Source: Antilocapra americana
Lineage: Eukaryota; Chordata; Mammalia; Artiodactyla; Antilocapridae
Direction of reading: 5' to 3'
Assembly (NCBI GenBank): GCA_007570785.1
Contig: ML664161.1
Coordinates: forward strand, 15,776,861 to 15,840,860
DNA length: 64,000 nucleotides
In this document: positions 34,960-47,223 of the stretch, piece by piece
Layout of the letters: every line of letters begins with the position of its first letter
Numbering within the stretch: position 1 is the stretch's first letter
Position numbers and translations under genes: made by a program
Notes under the pieces: generated by a model
The model's database searches: none
What the model was told of the DNA's origin: nothing
Seen by the model: only the letters and a program-made list of their open reading frames with translations

Positions 34960-36700
34960 TGAACCATAGTTTTATTCTATATGAACAATAACCAATTATA
35001 TAATAGAAAAGAAGAACTCATTCACAAAACTAACAAAAAGATCATTTATCTACAAATAAACTTAATAAGCCATAACAGGACTTACATAAAGAAATCTTTT
35101 AAAACTCTACTGAGGAGGCAGAAATTTCTTGGGCAGAATATGGGAAGCACTAATTGTAAAAGAAAGATAAATAGGACTATCAAAGTTAACATTTGTTGCT
35201 CATAAAAATACAATGGGAAGATGAATAGACATACCACAGAATGGAAAAAATATTCTTAGTATTTATAAGTGACATAAAAAACTTATTTTCAGAATACATA
35301 AAGAATCTGAAATCAATATTTTAAAAAATCAGCTACCTAATATAAAAATGAAGAAGAGATGTAAAACATTTCATGGAAGATATGCAAATAGCCAGTAACA
35401 CATGGAAAGATTTTAAAAATCGTTTGTCATTGGTAAATGCGAATTAAAATCATTGTGTGTTTATTTGTAGAAATGTCACTACCCACTAGATATCAGATAC
35501 CCACTAGAATAGCTAAGATTAAAAACTGATACTGCTAAATATTTATGAGTATGTAGAGCAGCTGGAACTCTCTTTTGTTGCTGGTGGGAATGCAAAGTGA
35601 TCAACTACTTTGGAGAACTGGTAGGCAATTTCTTAATAAAGTTAAACATAGCATTTACCTCCTGTATCAGGAATTCACTAAGACCAGGTTCAGTGGTTTT
35701 GCTTAGAGGACTCACAGGACTCAACATGTGGTCATACTCATTGCTGTAATTTATTATAGCAAAGGATGCAAAGCGCAGTCAGCAAATGAAAAAGGTACAT
35801 GGGGAGAAATACAGGGGAGAGCAGGTAAAGCTTCCAAGGGACCTCTCTCAGTGGAGTCATACAAGGTACGTTAATTCCCCAGTGAAGAGTTATAACAACA
35901 CTGAAGTGTATCCAACCAGGAAAGCTTGTTAGAGATTCAGTGTACAGGTATAGCCTTAGAGGTTCATCCCTCTGCCCAGCACATACCCAAATTCCAGATG
36001 GAAAGCAGGTTATTAGATGCAAACCATATTGTTTCCATAAACAGTTCAGACACAGTGAACCACTCTTACTGGATAGGGGTTGAGAATAATCTGAGTATCT
36101 AAGATCTACTTTCCCAGACGCTAACTGCAGGCCAACTTTGTAAGCAGGCCCTTTTAAGGATAAACAGTCTTGTAGAACCCAGCATTTCACTTCTAAGTAT
36201 TTACCAAGAGAAATAAAAGTATATGTCCACTAAAACAAAAACAATAAAAACTGATGTAAAAATGTCCATAGCCAAAATTGGAAAAAGCGCATATATTCAA
36301 CAACTAGAGAATGAACAAACAAGTTGTTGTATATTTTGGAGTACTACTTTGTGATTTAAAAGAACTGACTAGTGATACATTAACAGCATGTCTAAATCTC
36401 AAAAATAATATATTAAGTGAAAGAAGCCAAATACAAAAGAGTATATATTATGTGATTCAATTTATATGAAGAACCAGAAATACTGATTAAATTAAATCAA
36501 TTAGTAATTAATTGATTAAAAATCAAAATGTGATTGGGACAGAGAGAGAAGTTAATTGGAAAAGAGCATAAGGGGACTTTCTGAGGTTATAGAAATAGTC
36601 TATATCTTGTGTGGTGGTTTCATAGATGTAAAAAGTTAGAAATCATCAAACTTAACGTTTAAGATATGAACAGTTCATTGTATGTTAGTTATAATTCAGT
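34960..36700 (+). mobile_element. Old L1 LINE, ORF2 end and 3' UTR, interrupted
   Basis: The 3' end of an L1M-type element: 'catttgtcattggtaaatgc' then 'gaattaaaatcattgtgtgt', 'gttgctggtgggaatgcaaa' (the classic L1 near-3' text), 'aagtatttaccaagagaaat' and the 3' UTR 'aagaagccaaatacaaaaga'. A foreign ~525-base insertion at about 35657-36182 splits it. Confidence 0.8.
35657..36182 (-). mobile_element. LTR-like insertion, probably a solo retroviral LTR
   Basis: This block has no L1 character and separates two L1 pieces that are adjacent in intact elements. On the minus strand it holds an AATAAA at about 35750-35755 followed by a GAGTCCTGTGAGTCC-type stretch, an arrangement seen in mammalian LTRs. 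It contains a 150-codon minus-strand open frame (35738-36190) that I do not regard as a gene. No exact target-site duplication or family can be given. Confidence 0.45.
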
Positions 36701-36703
36701 TTA

Positions 36704-36912
36704 GGCTTCCCTGGTGGCTCAGTGGTAAGGACTCTGCCTACCAATGCAGGAGATTAGAGTTTGATCCCTGGGTCAGGAAGATCCCCTGGAGTAGGAAATG
36801 GTAACCCACTACAGTAGTCTTGCCTGGAGAACATCATGGACAGAGGAGCCTGGTGAGCTGCAGTTCATGGGATCACGAAAGACTAAGTCAAGACTTAGTG
36901 ACTAAACAACAA
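36704..36912 (+). mobile_element. Bov-tA SINE
   Basis: 'ggcttccctggtggctcagt' to 'caagacttagtgactaaaca'. It lies at the 3' end of the old L1. Confidence 0.93.
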
Positions 36913-37640
36913 CGTGATTCAATTTTAAGTGTAATTACTGGGGAACACTGAACAATAGTTAAGTGGGGATACATACTTATATAGGAAGATTATTTTGTAA
37001 AAATGTCAGTACTGTCTAAGCATAAATCAAGTATTCATAATCAAAATATGCCCAAGTTTTGCTTTGAGCTTTGTTTTTGAACTTAACAAAAATGATTCTC
37101 AAATTCATTTGGGATTGAAAGCCAACTTTAGTGAGACTGTGAGGAACTAGAAAGAAGGCATTTGGGTTGAATTTAAGGAATAATTGAAATGGCAAGAAAG
37201 ATCCTGGACTTTATTTACAAATGCTAAGAAAACTGAAGAGAAAAGGTTGATCCAGTAAGGTTAGAGTTTGGAGGGTGATTAGAGAGTGGGAGAGTAGAGG
37301 CAGAGCATTGTTGTAATAGTTTGTGAGACTTTGAGTTTGAGCTATATTCTGTAGATACTAGGGATTCATCATATTATTGTAACTGAGTAATTGTATGATT
37401 AGATGTGTTCTAGGTAGCTAGTGACACTGGGTGTTGAATTGGGGAGGGGAGAAATTAAACAGTGTATGCTTTCAGGGCTTTTTGCCTTAGTTCCTACTGC
37501 CCGCTTAACCTGCTGTGCCCTCTATACCTATTAGACATTCTTTTCATTTCATCTTAGAAAAAGCACTTGCTTATGAATGCTCATTGAATTATAAATAAGT
37601 CGTCGTTTCATGTGAAAACTCTTTAGGACCTAACAGTAAT
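36913..37640. other. Intron 1, no recognised feature
   Basis: No coding signal. The A tract at 37646-37657 precedes the next SINE fragment. Confidence 0.4.
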
Positions 37641-37644
37641 AGGA

Positions 37645-37735
37645 AAAAAAAAAAAATTCCATGGACAGAGGAGCCTGGCTGGCTACAGTCCATGGGGTCT
37701 CAAAGAGTCAGTCAGAGCGACTGAGCACACACAGT
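37645..37735 (+). mobile_element. Partial BovA 3' fragment behind an A tract
   Basis: A run of 12 A residues is followed by 'ttccatggacagaggagcct' and 'gagcgactgagcacacacag'. Only the last ~80 bases of the SINE body are present. Confidence 0.8.
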
Positions 37736-38984
37736 GACAGAGGAGATGGCCAGAAAAAACACAAAAGATGGTTAAAGGACAGTTTAGTGGGTGGAAGTTT
37801 CATCATGCAAGAAACATCTCCAAAGTTTCTAACCTTGGAGATTGATAGAGAGATAATGTCATGAAAAGTCCCCACATTTGCATAGTAAGCTGAGTAAGAG
37901 TTACCAATGAAAGAAGCAATTAAAGAGACCAGAATAATATCACAGAAAGATTATTTTGACTTTTTATTGGGGAAATTTGGGGAGAAAACTTTAAATCGTT
38001 TATAATATTAATAGCTTCTTACCTTTGTAATTTTAATCTTCTAATTTTAAAGGTATTTCAAAATAAAATGTAACATGAACTTGGGAACTTTTTGACAATT
38101 ACCATTGTAGAAATAGCCTCTTTTAGAATGTTCTCTAAATATACTGTCTTGTAGTAACTTTGTAATTGATAGTGAGATCTATTACAGAGTTTCTACAGAT
38201 AGATAGGTCAAATAGTGAGAGAGGCAGAGGATGTATGAGTGAGCACCTGAGTGTATGTGTCTGTATTTTGTCCTGGGAAAGGACAGTATTGAAAATAGCT
38301 AGAGTAAAGGTTGTTTTTTTCTGTCACCACACAGCAGATATGGAGAGTAGTAGAAGCAGACAGATGTACATTTACGCTAGTTTTGGAGTGTTCTAGTAGA
38401 GAAAAGAAACTTTCTGTTCCTTTTATTCAGAAATTGAATTTCTGGGCTGACTTACTAGTTGCAATAATAAGTTTCATATTCTGACCAAAAAAACATTATT
38501 TTTTTACCCTGGAGATAATGACTCATGCTCTTCTCAGAATTTTGCTTTTGTGGAAACTGAAGTGCAGTCATAAATATAACACTGTTATTTGGATCTTAGT
38601 GCTAATGATACTGTTGTGAGTAGACTAGTGATGGGTAAGAACACTAGTATTGTAAGGTCAGTTGTAACAAAGGAACCACAGACAGGTTTTAATTAGCTGA
38701 TTCCTAGAGATATAAAAGTATTTAGATATTAAAAAAACCTGTGATTTTGATGATTATGCTATAAAAATAGAACATACTTTTATCTTTTTCTTTTTTTTAG
38801 AGTACTTCGTTGATTTGAGGACTTTGTGACAGACAAGTAAATTTCTGATTTCCAGTAGTGTCAGTGGAGATACTTTAAAGAATTTTTTTCTGTGCATTTT
38901 TTCGTATACCACTCAAAATTGGTATGAGACTATCAAATTATAATCATACAGACCATAAGCAACTCTCCAAAAATAGAAATTCTT
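37736..38984. other. Intron 1, no recognised feature
   Basis: AT-rich; small ORFs (76 codons at 38166) without family resemblance. Confidence 0.4.
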
Positions 38985-39335
38985 AGTGTTGCTGGAGATG
39001 ATGCTTGAGAATCCCTTGGACAGCAAGGAGATCAAACCAGTCAGTCCTAAAGGAAATCAGTCTTGAATATTCATTGGAAGGACTGAGACTGAATCTGATG
39101 CTCTAATACTTTGGCTACCTTATGCGCAGAGCCGACTCTTTGGAAAAGACCCTGATGCTGGGAAAAATTGACAGCACGAGAAGGGGGCAAAAGAGGATCA
39201 AACAGTTGGATGGTATCAGTGATTCATTGGACATGAGTTTGAGCACACTACAGGAGAAACTGAAAGACAGGGAAGCCTGGCTAGATGCAGTCCGTGGGGT
39301 CACAAAGAGTTGGACACGACTTAGCAATTGCCAAA
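38985..39335 (+). mobile_element. BovB (RTE) LINE 3' terminal fragment
   Basis: 'gagaatcccttggacagcaa' to 'gttggacacgacttagcaat' is the last ~350 bases of BovB. A second, longer BovB begins immediately after it in the same orientation. Confidence 0.9.
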
Positions 39336-41432
39336 TTCAGACTTAAACTGAAGAAAGTAGGGAAAACCACTAGGCCATTCAAGTATGACCTAATTCAAAT
39401 CCCTTACAATGAATATGGTGAAAGTGAGAAATAGATTCAAGGGATTAGATCTGAGTGTCTGATGAACTATGGACGGAGGTTCTTGACATTGTTCAGGTGA
39501 CAGGGATCAAGACCATCCTCAAGAAAAAGAAATGCAAAAAAGCAAAATGGCTGTCTGAGGAAGCCTTACAAATAGTTGTGAAAGAGGTGAAAAGGAAAGA
39601 TATACCCATTTGAATGCAGAGTTCCAAAGAATAGCAAGGAGAGATAAGAAAGCCTTCCTCAGTGATGAATGCAAAGAAATAGAAGAAAACAATAGAATGG
39701 GAAAGACTAGAGATCTCTTCAAGAAAATTAGAGATACCAAGGGAACATTTCATGCAAAGATGGGCTCAATAAAGGACAGAAATGGTAGGGACCTAACAGA
39801 AGCAGTTAAGAAGAGGTGGCAATGGTACACAGAAGAACTATACACAAAAGGTCTTCATGACCCAGATAACCACGATGGTGTGATCACTCACCTAGAGGCA
39901 GATATCCTGGAATGTGAAGTCAAGTGGGCCTTTGGAAGCATCACTATAAACAAAGCTAGTGGAGGTGATGGAATTCCAGTTGAGCTATTTCAAATCCTAA
40001 AAGATGATGCTGTGAAAGTGTTGCACTCAATATGCCAGCCAATTTGGAAAATTCAGTAGTAGCCACAGACTGTAAAAGGTCAGTTTTCATTCCACTCCCA
40101 AAGAAAGGCAATGCCAAAGAATGCTCAAACTACTGCACAGTTGCACTCATCTCACATGCTAGTAAAGTAATGCTCAAAATTCTCCAAGCCAGGCTTCAAC
40201 AATGTGTGAACTATGAACTTCCAGATGTTCAAGCTGGTTTTAGAAAAGGCAGAGGGACCAGAGATCAAATTGCCAACTGCACTGGATCATAGAAAAAGCA
40301 AGAGAGTTCCAGAAAAACATCTATTTCTGCTTTATTGACTATTCCAAAGCCTTTAACTATGTGGATCACAATAAACTGTGGAAAATTCTTCAAGAGATGG
40401 GAATACCAGACCAGCTGACCTGCCAAGTGAGAAACCTATATGCAGATCAGGAAGCAACAGTTAGAACTGGACATGAAACTACAGACTGGTTCCAAATTGG
40501 GAAAGGAGTACGTCAAAGCTATATATTGTCACCCTGCTTCTTTAACTTGTATGCAGAGTACATCATGAGAAAGGCTGGGCTGGAAGAAGCACTAGCTGGA
40601 ATCAAGATTGCTGGGAGAAATATCAATAACCTCAGGTATGCAGATGATACCACCCTTATGGTAGAAAGCGAAGAAGAGCTCAAAAGCCTCTTGATGAAAG
40701 TGAAAGAGGAGAGTGAAAAAGTTGGCTTAATGCTCAACATTCAGAACATTAAGATGATGGCGTCCGGTCCCATCACTTCATGGCAAATAGATGGGGAAAC
40801 AGTGGAAACAATGACTGACTTTATTTTGGGGGGCTCCAAAATCACTGCCGATGGCGACTGCAGCCGTGAAATTAAAAGATGCCTGCTTCTTGGAAGAGAA
40901 GTTATGACCAACCCTAGACAGCATATTAAAAAGCATAGACATCACTTTGCCAACAAAGGTCCGTTTCGTCAAAGCTGTGGTTTTTCCAGTAGTCACGTAT
41001 GGATGTCAGAGTGGACTATAAAGAAAGCTGAGCACCGAAGAATTGATACTTTTGAACTGTGCTGTTGGAGAAGAGTCTTGAGAGTCCCTTGGACTGCAAG
41101 GAGATCCAACCAGTCCATGCTAAAGGAAATCAGTCCTGAATATTCATTGGAAGTACTGATGTTGAAGCTGAAACTCTAATACTTCGGCCACCTGATGTGA
41201 AGAGCTGACTCGTTTGAAACTACCCTGATCCTGGGAAAAATTGAAGGTAGGAGGAGAGGGGGATGACAGAGGATGAGATGATTGGATGGCATCACCGACT
41301 CAATGGACATGAGTTTGAGTAAACTCTGGGGGCTGGTGATGGACAGGGAGGCCTGGCGTGCTGCAGTCCATGCAGTCACAAAGAGTGGGACACGACTGAG
41401 CGACTGAACTGAACTGAACTGAACTAGCAACT
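39336..41432 (+). mobile_element. BovB (RTE) LINE, longest copy (2.1 kb)
   Basis: 5'-truncated, starting in the linker between endonuclease and reverse transcriptase. Frames at 39610-40059 (149 codons), 40032-40292 and 40361-41179 (272 codons) together cover most of the RT domain. Visible motifs are GGDGIPVELFQILKDDAV, PLPKKGNAKECSNY, QAGFRKGRGTRDQIA, the catalytic NNLRYADDTTLM at about 40627-40662, then ITSWQIDGETVET and the C-terminal region. A TAG at about 40057 and others plus a frame slip show it is a pseudogene. The 3' end is the tandem tail of GAACT units at 41404-41425 that RTE elements have in place of poly(A). It is transcribed as part of intron 1. Confidence 0.93.
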
Positions 41433-44081
41433 AAACAACAACAAGATGAAGTTAAATTTTATGTTCCAGTTTAAGCTTAATCTTGCAGTTTAAGAAATAG
41501 AGGTTTAAATGTGCTATTTACATTCCATAATAGATTCTGTTATGCTGAATTTTCACCACATCAGGATTCTCCATCAGTGTATCCTTTCTTCTAATAACCT
41601 TTATTGGTCACATCCACATAGGTTTCTGTTAATATCGCCTATAGTGACTCTCTCTAACCTAGAAACTTTCCCTTATCTCTTCACTGTAAACTTTGCAAAC
41701 ATTCCCTTTCTTGAGATAATAGTACTCCCTAGTGAAGGTTTAGAATTTTAGCTAAGTTCCCTTTTTCAAACTTTCTTTCATCTCCCTCTATGCATTTAAT
41801 TTCAGCAAAATTAACTAATGAATCATAATGTGAGAAGCAGTTGTTTGATAATAGTTTAATGACTTATGTTAAATAGTCAGTTTTAAAGGTTTTGTCAGTT
41901 GATACAGATTAAAAAAGTGCTTTAACTTTTTGAATTATAAGGTCATTTATTGTTTAACTTTATGCGTCAGGCAGTTGACTGGTGACATACTCAGCAGTAA
42001 TGAATAAAATGGAAATATTCTACTTACTGATCCCTTACGTTACCGTTTGTACACAGTCACACCCACTTCAGTTTGTCATTCTTATTGCTCTCATTTTGAA
42101 GTATAGTGACTATGATTTCGCAGTGACTTGGTACATTGTACTGTATCAAGCATTAGTGAATTGTAAATGTTTGAAAGAGCAAAGTGAAACGCATCTACTA
42201 ATCCATCATTAAATGGATTCTAAGATATCTTACCTATATTGTGTTGACTGAAAAATCAAGTTTTTAAAAAACAAATCTGGGCTTACAGGACTCCACATTG
42301 CTGTTGCTGCCATTCATGTCTTAACAGCTTGACCAGGGGATGCTTGTGCTGAAGTTAAGCTGCCTTCTCTCTGATCGCACACTGAAAGATCTCTATTCCT
42401 TTGCTTGCCAGACAGCTCTCCGGCATTACTCCAAATCTTGCTTTAGTGAAGTAGCCTTTATACTAGAGAGCATATACTGAAGTCTGAAAAATCACTACTA
42501 ATTTGGTTAATAATTGCTTGCTAGGGAGTTTCTCTGCATTACTAGTGTAATACTAAAGTATTCTGTTATTGCTAGAAAATGGACCAGATGGCAAGCAGTT
42601 ACACCAGAGTATAGTATTATTGTTTGGTCTTTATCATTGAAAAAGGACATTTTTAAAATCAGGTTTCTACTGTATTTCATGTCTTCTATCCAATATTGTA
42701 GCATTCCTCTTTAACTGTGTTGTTACCTGTAGATAGACTTGGGTAGTATTCACTAAACAAATAATACCTATCTTATGTTTTTTAGAGTTTAGTTTGAAGA
42801 AAATGGAACATATTTGCAAGTAGCTCTCTCTGGATTTATTTGATTAAGTTTGGTAAAATGAGGGACTTTTTGTTTTGGCCAATAAATTTGGCATGTGGAA
42901 TAAGCAGATTAAAAATAGACATTATATTGACCATCTTAAGTGAAATTTAATGAAATAAAAGTCAGTGCCCTTGGCATTCTGTGCTCTGTATCTATTTGTA
43001 AGAATGCCAGTAATATATCAATAAGTGTGGTATAAAAGAAAGAATATTTGAAGAGATTGTAGTAGTGGCCTCCAAGAAAGGTAATCAGTTCAAGGACAAA
43101 TGGTGGGATTGTGATATTGGGACAAAAGGATAATAGCTAGCATAGAGAAATAACTAGACAAAAATGGCAGGGACCTGTGTATTGAAATGACAACCAAGAT
43201 TGTGCAGTACGTCTTCAGTCGGATTTTCCCAGTGTAGTCTAAATTAAATCTAAATTAAAAACTAAAATATGTTTTCATGACACTGTATTGTACTGATGCT
43301 TAATTTTGTAATACAAACATTGGGGACTATGCCTTGAGGTGAATGAAGCTAAAGGTAAGGTCTTCCTAGTATTTTTAGTAAAAGTTCATTAAATTATACC
43401 TATTTGCACAGAATATATACTAAAATTAGAATGACAGCAGAAGACTAGTCCTGGTCCCTGTGTAAGATTGATACACATATTCAAGAAGTACTCTGTAGTT
43501 TTATGTTAATGTTTTTATTTGATTCACTTACCAGCAGGCTCTTTTCCTGCCATAAAGGAAATTGGCAGAGTCCATTTGTACTTTCTCCTTAGCCTGTGAC
43601 TACTAGCGGAATCACCACCATGATCGTTGCAGTGCATGCTAGACTTTGTCATTCAATTTTGAAGATATTGTCCTTGCAACAGCCAGTTATAGCAGTGATA
43701 TATAAATATATGCTTTGTTTGTCATTTGTGCATGGTAGTGCATGATAATAGACACAGATACCATAGCCGAAGTTTTATGACACTGCATCAAACTCAGGAG
43801 ATAGAGAAATCCATTGGAAACTGTAGACCATGATGAAGCTTTATGATTGACTGCTCATTCTCTCTTGTAGATAAGTTTGGGCTTGTGAGAGTATAAATCT
43901 GTAAAATTTGAATAAATTTTGAGTTGACCAAAAATGAAAATAATGCTGTGCAGAGACTTTCAATGAGATATATCTGGAAGCATTTAGGTGAATATGTTGT
44001 CTGCCAGTATCCCAAGTCAAAATTGCTAGCTCCAACTTTATTGGATCAAACTAGAGTGAAACTTTACTATTTGAAGATTTG

Positions 44082-44085
<4 letters not shown>
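41433..44085. other. Intron 1, mostly single-copy
   Basis: AT-rich, no long open frame and no repeat I can name. A small GC-richer patch lies at 42285-42440. Confidence 0.4.

Positions 44086-44114
<29 letters not shown>
44086..44114 (+). repeat. (TC)n microsatellite
   Basis: About fourteen TC units in a row, ending 'tttctct'. Confidence 0.95.
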
Positions 44115-44120
<6 letters not shown>

Positions 44121-44129
44121 GTGGACACA

Positions 44130-44180
44130 AAGAGCTTCTCTGGTGGCTCAGACAATAAAGAATCTGCCTGCTGTTCATTC
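44130..44180 (+). mobile_element. Bov-tA head fragment
   Basis: 'agagcttctctggtggctca' then 'gacaataaagaatctgcctg': only the first ~50 bases of the tRNA-derived head. Confidence 0.7.
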
Positions 44181-44435
44181 TTGATAAAGAGAAGAAAAGA
44201 CAAAGAGGAACAGTGTGAAGTAAATGTTTTCCAGAAGTTCATCCATCATCACCTGTAGTAGCAGGAGAACTTGAAAGAAGACTGTTGAGATATTTAGAGC
44301 CATGGAAAAGTCTTGTGAACGCATTATGCTAAGCCAGAGAGAAACAAAAATGAAAGAGGAAAAGCCATTTGATAAACTTTAGAAAGACAGGTTCTCCTTC
44401 CTGATGACTTATGGAAACACCTTGCCTTCAGCTTA

Positions 44436-44711
44436 TTCAGTTCAGTCAGTTCAGTCGCTCTGTCATGTCCGACTGTTTGCCACCCCATAATCACTGCTAG
44501 CACGCCAGGCCTCCCTGTCCATCACCAACTCCTGGAGTCCACCCAAACCCGTGACCATCGAGTCGATGATGCCATCCAGCCATCTCATCCTCTTACGTCC
44601 CCTTCTCCTTCTGCCCTCAATCTTTCCCAGCATCAGGGTCGTTTCCAGTGAGTCAGCTCTTCATATCAGGTGGCCAAAGTATTGGAGTTTCAGCTTCAAC
44701 ATCAGTCCTTT
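44436..44711 (-). mobile_element. BovB (RTE) LINE 3' fragment, antisense
   Basis: It starts with the tandem tail 'ttcagttcagtcagttcagt' and runs through 'gatgatgccatccagccatc' to 'gtttcagcttcaacatcagt'. About 275 bases. Confidence 0.9.
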
Positions 44712-45251
44712 ACAGGTCTTTGAAAAGAATCAAGTCAACACTAGAAGCCACATTGCTAGTATTACCTTTTACTAGATGTTTTAATTTGATTAAAATGTTT
44801 ACTCAGGACATTCTTAAACTCTTTAATGAATTTCTCTAGATGGCCCTGGTTGATGTACTCTTGTCTCTTCAAGACTATATCTGAGTCCTGGATAAATGTT
44901 AGCTTCATTAGAATAGTAAAGAGTGAAGCTATTTTTGGTGAAGCACCCAGGCTTTTGAAAGAAAAACAGGAGAGTAGAGCCCTTTTATACTTTTCAAAGT
45001 GAACCCATCAATCAAGAAAGGAATGGTGTGTGGTTAGCATGAATCCAAATAATGCCAAGTAATAAACAGATTGTCTTCCTTAAATATATGGGACATGAGT
45101 CTCATTTGAAAAGGGAAATTAGAGTCTGTGGCCGTACTACCCTGAATGTGCCTGATCTCCTCTGAAAAGGGAAATAAGAAAGTATTGTAAGCCCCACTTT
45201 TTGGTTATAAACTTTGACTTGGTACATAAAAGATTAAGCTCTTAGGACCTT
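44712..45251. other. Intron 1, no recognised feature
   Basis: No coding or repeat call between the BovB fragment and the L1. Confidence 0.4.
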
Positions 45252-45261
45252 TTCATCTTTC

Positions 45262-46357
45262 TTTTTTTTTTTTTTAACTTTCTTTACTTTATTGTGTTGG
45301 TTTTGCCATACGTTGACATGAAACTGCCATGGGTATACATATGTTCCCCCTCCAGAACCCCACTCCCTCCTCCCTCCCGATTCCCTCTCTCTGGGTCATC
45401 CCGGTGCACCAGCCCCAAGCATCAATCCTGGGCTGGCGATTGATTTCACATATGATAATTAACATGTTTCAATGCCATTCTCCCATATCATCCCACCCCT
45501 CCCCTCTTCCACAGAGTCCAAGAGACTGTTCTCTACATCTGCGTTTCTTTTGCTGTCTCGCATGCAGGGTTCTTGTTACCATCTTTCTAAATTCCATATA
45601 TATGCGTTAGTATACTGTATTTTTGTTTTTCCTTTTGGCTTACTTCACTCTGGATAATAGGCTCCAGTTCCATCCAAGTAGAACTGATTCAAATGAATTT
45701 TTTTAATGGCTGAGTAATATTCCATTGTGTATATGTACCACAGCTTTCTTATCCATTCGTCAGTTGATGGGCATCTAGGTTGCTTCCATGTCCTGGCTAT
45801 TGTAAACAATGAGGCGATAAACATTGGGGTACACGTGTCTCTTTCAGTTCTGGTTTCCTCGGTGTGTATGCCCAGCAGTGGGATTGCTGGGTCATATGGC
45901 AGGTCTATTTCCAGTTTTTTAAGGAATCTCCACACTGTTCTCCATAGTGGCTGTGCTAGTTTGCATTCCCACCAACCGTGTAAAAGGGTTCCCTTTTCTC
46001 CACATCCTCTCCAGCATTTATTGCTTGTAGACTTTTGGATGGCAGCCATTCTGACTGGTGTAAAGTGGTACTTCATTGTGGTTTTGATTTGCATTTCTCT
46101 GATAATGAGTGATGTTGAGCATCTTTTCATGTGTTTGTTAGCCATCTGTATGTCTTCTTTGGAGAAATGTCTGTTTAGTTCTTTGGCCCACTTTTTGATT
46201 GGGTCATTTATTTTTCTGGAATTGAACTGCAGGAATTGCTTGTATATTTTTGAGATTAATTCTTTGTCCGTTGCTTCGTTTGCTATTATTTTCTCCCATT
46301 CTGAAGGCTGCCTTTTCACCTTGCTTATAGTTTCCTTTGTTGTGCAGAAGCTTTCTC
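45262..46357 (-). mobile_element. Young 5'-truncated L1 LINE with open ORF2 C-terminus and TSD
   Basis: A poly(T) at 45262-45275 marks the antisense 3' end. The minus strand keeps a 224-codon open frame (45645-46319) that is the C-terminal part of L1 ORF2p: [20 protein letters not shown], the cysteine-rich [20 protein letters not shown] zone, and the final [13 protein letters not shown]. The direct repeats TTCATCTTTC at 45252-45261 and 46358-46367 are identical, so this is a complete 1.1-kb insertion event truncated at its 5' end. Lack of decay implies recent insertion. Confidence 0.95.
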
Positions 46358-46671
46358 TTCATCTTTCACTGGCTAAAATGTTTGCTTAGTAGAAAATTGG
46401 AGTAACATTTCTAGAACCCCTCCATATTTTGCATTTCCTTATAGTGGGTCATGCTTCCTTACTGGTCTGGTCTCTTCACTGATCTCATATTGGTTGAATT
46501 TTCATGGAGGCATCTGTGCATGATTAGGCTTCTGTTTTCACTGTTGTGTTGGAGTATACTCTAAATCCTTAAATGGAGATATAGCTGTCAAACTTAAATA
46601 TCATAGAGTTGTTTCTCTCTTTATGTAAAAGATACTACTTTTTTTTTCATAGTTTGCCAATTTCATTTCTT

Positions 46672-47223
46672 TTTTTTTAATTTATTTGTTTTAATTGGAG
46701 GCTAATTACTTTACAATATTGTGCTGGTTTTTGCCATACATTGACATGAATCAGCCATGGGTGTACATGTGTCCCCCATCCTGAACCCCCCTCCCACCTC
46801 CCTCCCCATCCCATCCCTCAAGTTCATCCCAGTGCACCAGCGCTGATCACCCTTTCTCATGCATCAAACCTGGACTGCCGATCTGTTTCACATATGATAG
46901 TAAATATGTTTCAATGCTATTCTCTCAAATCATCCCACCCTTGCCTTCTTCCACAGAGTCTAAAAGACTGATCTATATGTCTGTGTCTCTTTTGCTGTCT
47001 CACATATAGGGTCATTGTTACCATCTTTCTAAATTCCATATATATGTGTTAGTATACTGTATTGCTGTTTTTCTTTCTGACTTACTTCATTCTGTAATAG
47101 GCTCCAGTTTCATCTACCTCATTAGAACTGATTCAAATGTATTCTTTAATGGCTGAGTAGTATTCCATTGTGTATATGTACCACAACTTTCTTATCCATT
47201 CATCTGCCAGTGGACATCTAGGT
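46672..47223 (-). mobile_element. L1 LINE 3' fragment
   Basis: It starts with a T-rich end and 'ttggaggctaattactttac', then the same 3' UTR text as the previous L1 in more diverged form, and ends in the ORF2 terminus at 'ccagtggacatctaggt'. About 550 bases, same orientation and family as the copy at 45262. Confidence 0.9.

Noticed and set aside
35738..36190. 150-codon minus-strand ORF
   Set aside because: It lies within the LTR-like insertion, has no recognisable domain and probably occurs by chance.
40361..41179. 272-codon BovB frame as a possible active reverse transcriptase
   Set aside because: The YADD motif is intact, but the domain is interrupted upstream by stops and a frame slip, and the endonuclease part is missing; it is a dead copy.
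45727..46389. 220-codon plus-strand ORF
   Set aside because: It is antisense to the real L1 ORF2 C-terminal frame (45645-46319, minus), a well-known shadow of L1.
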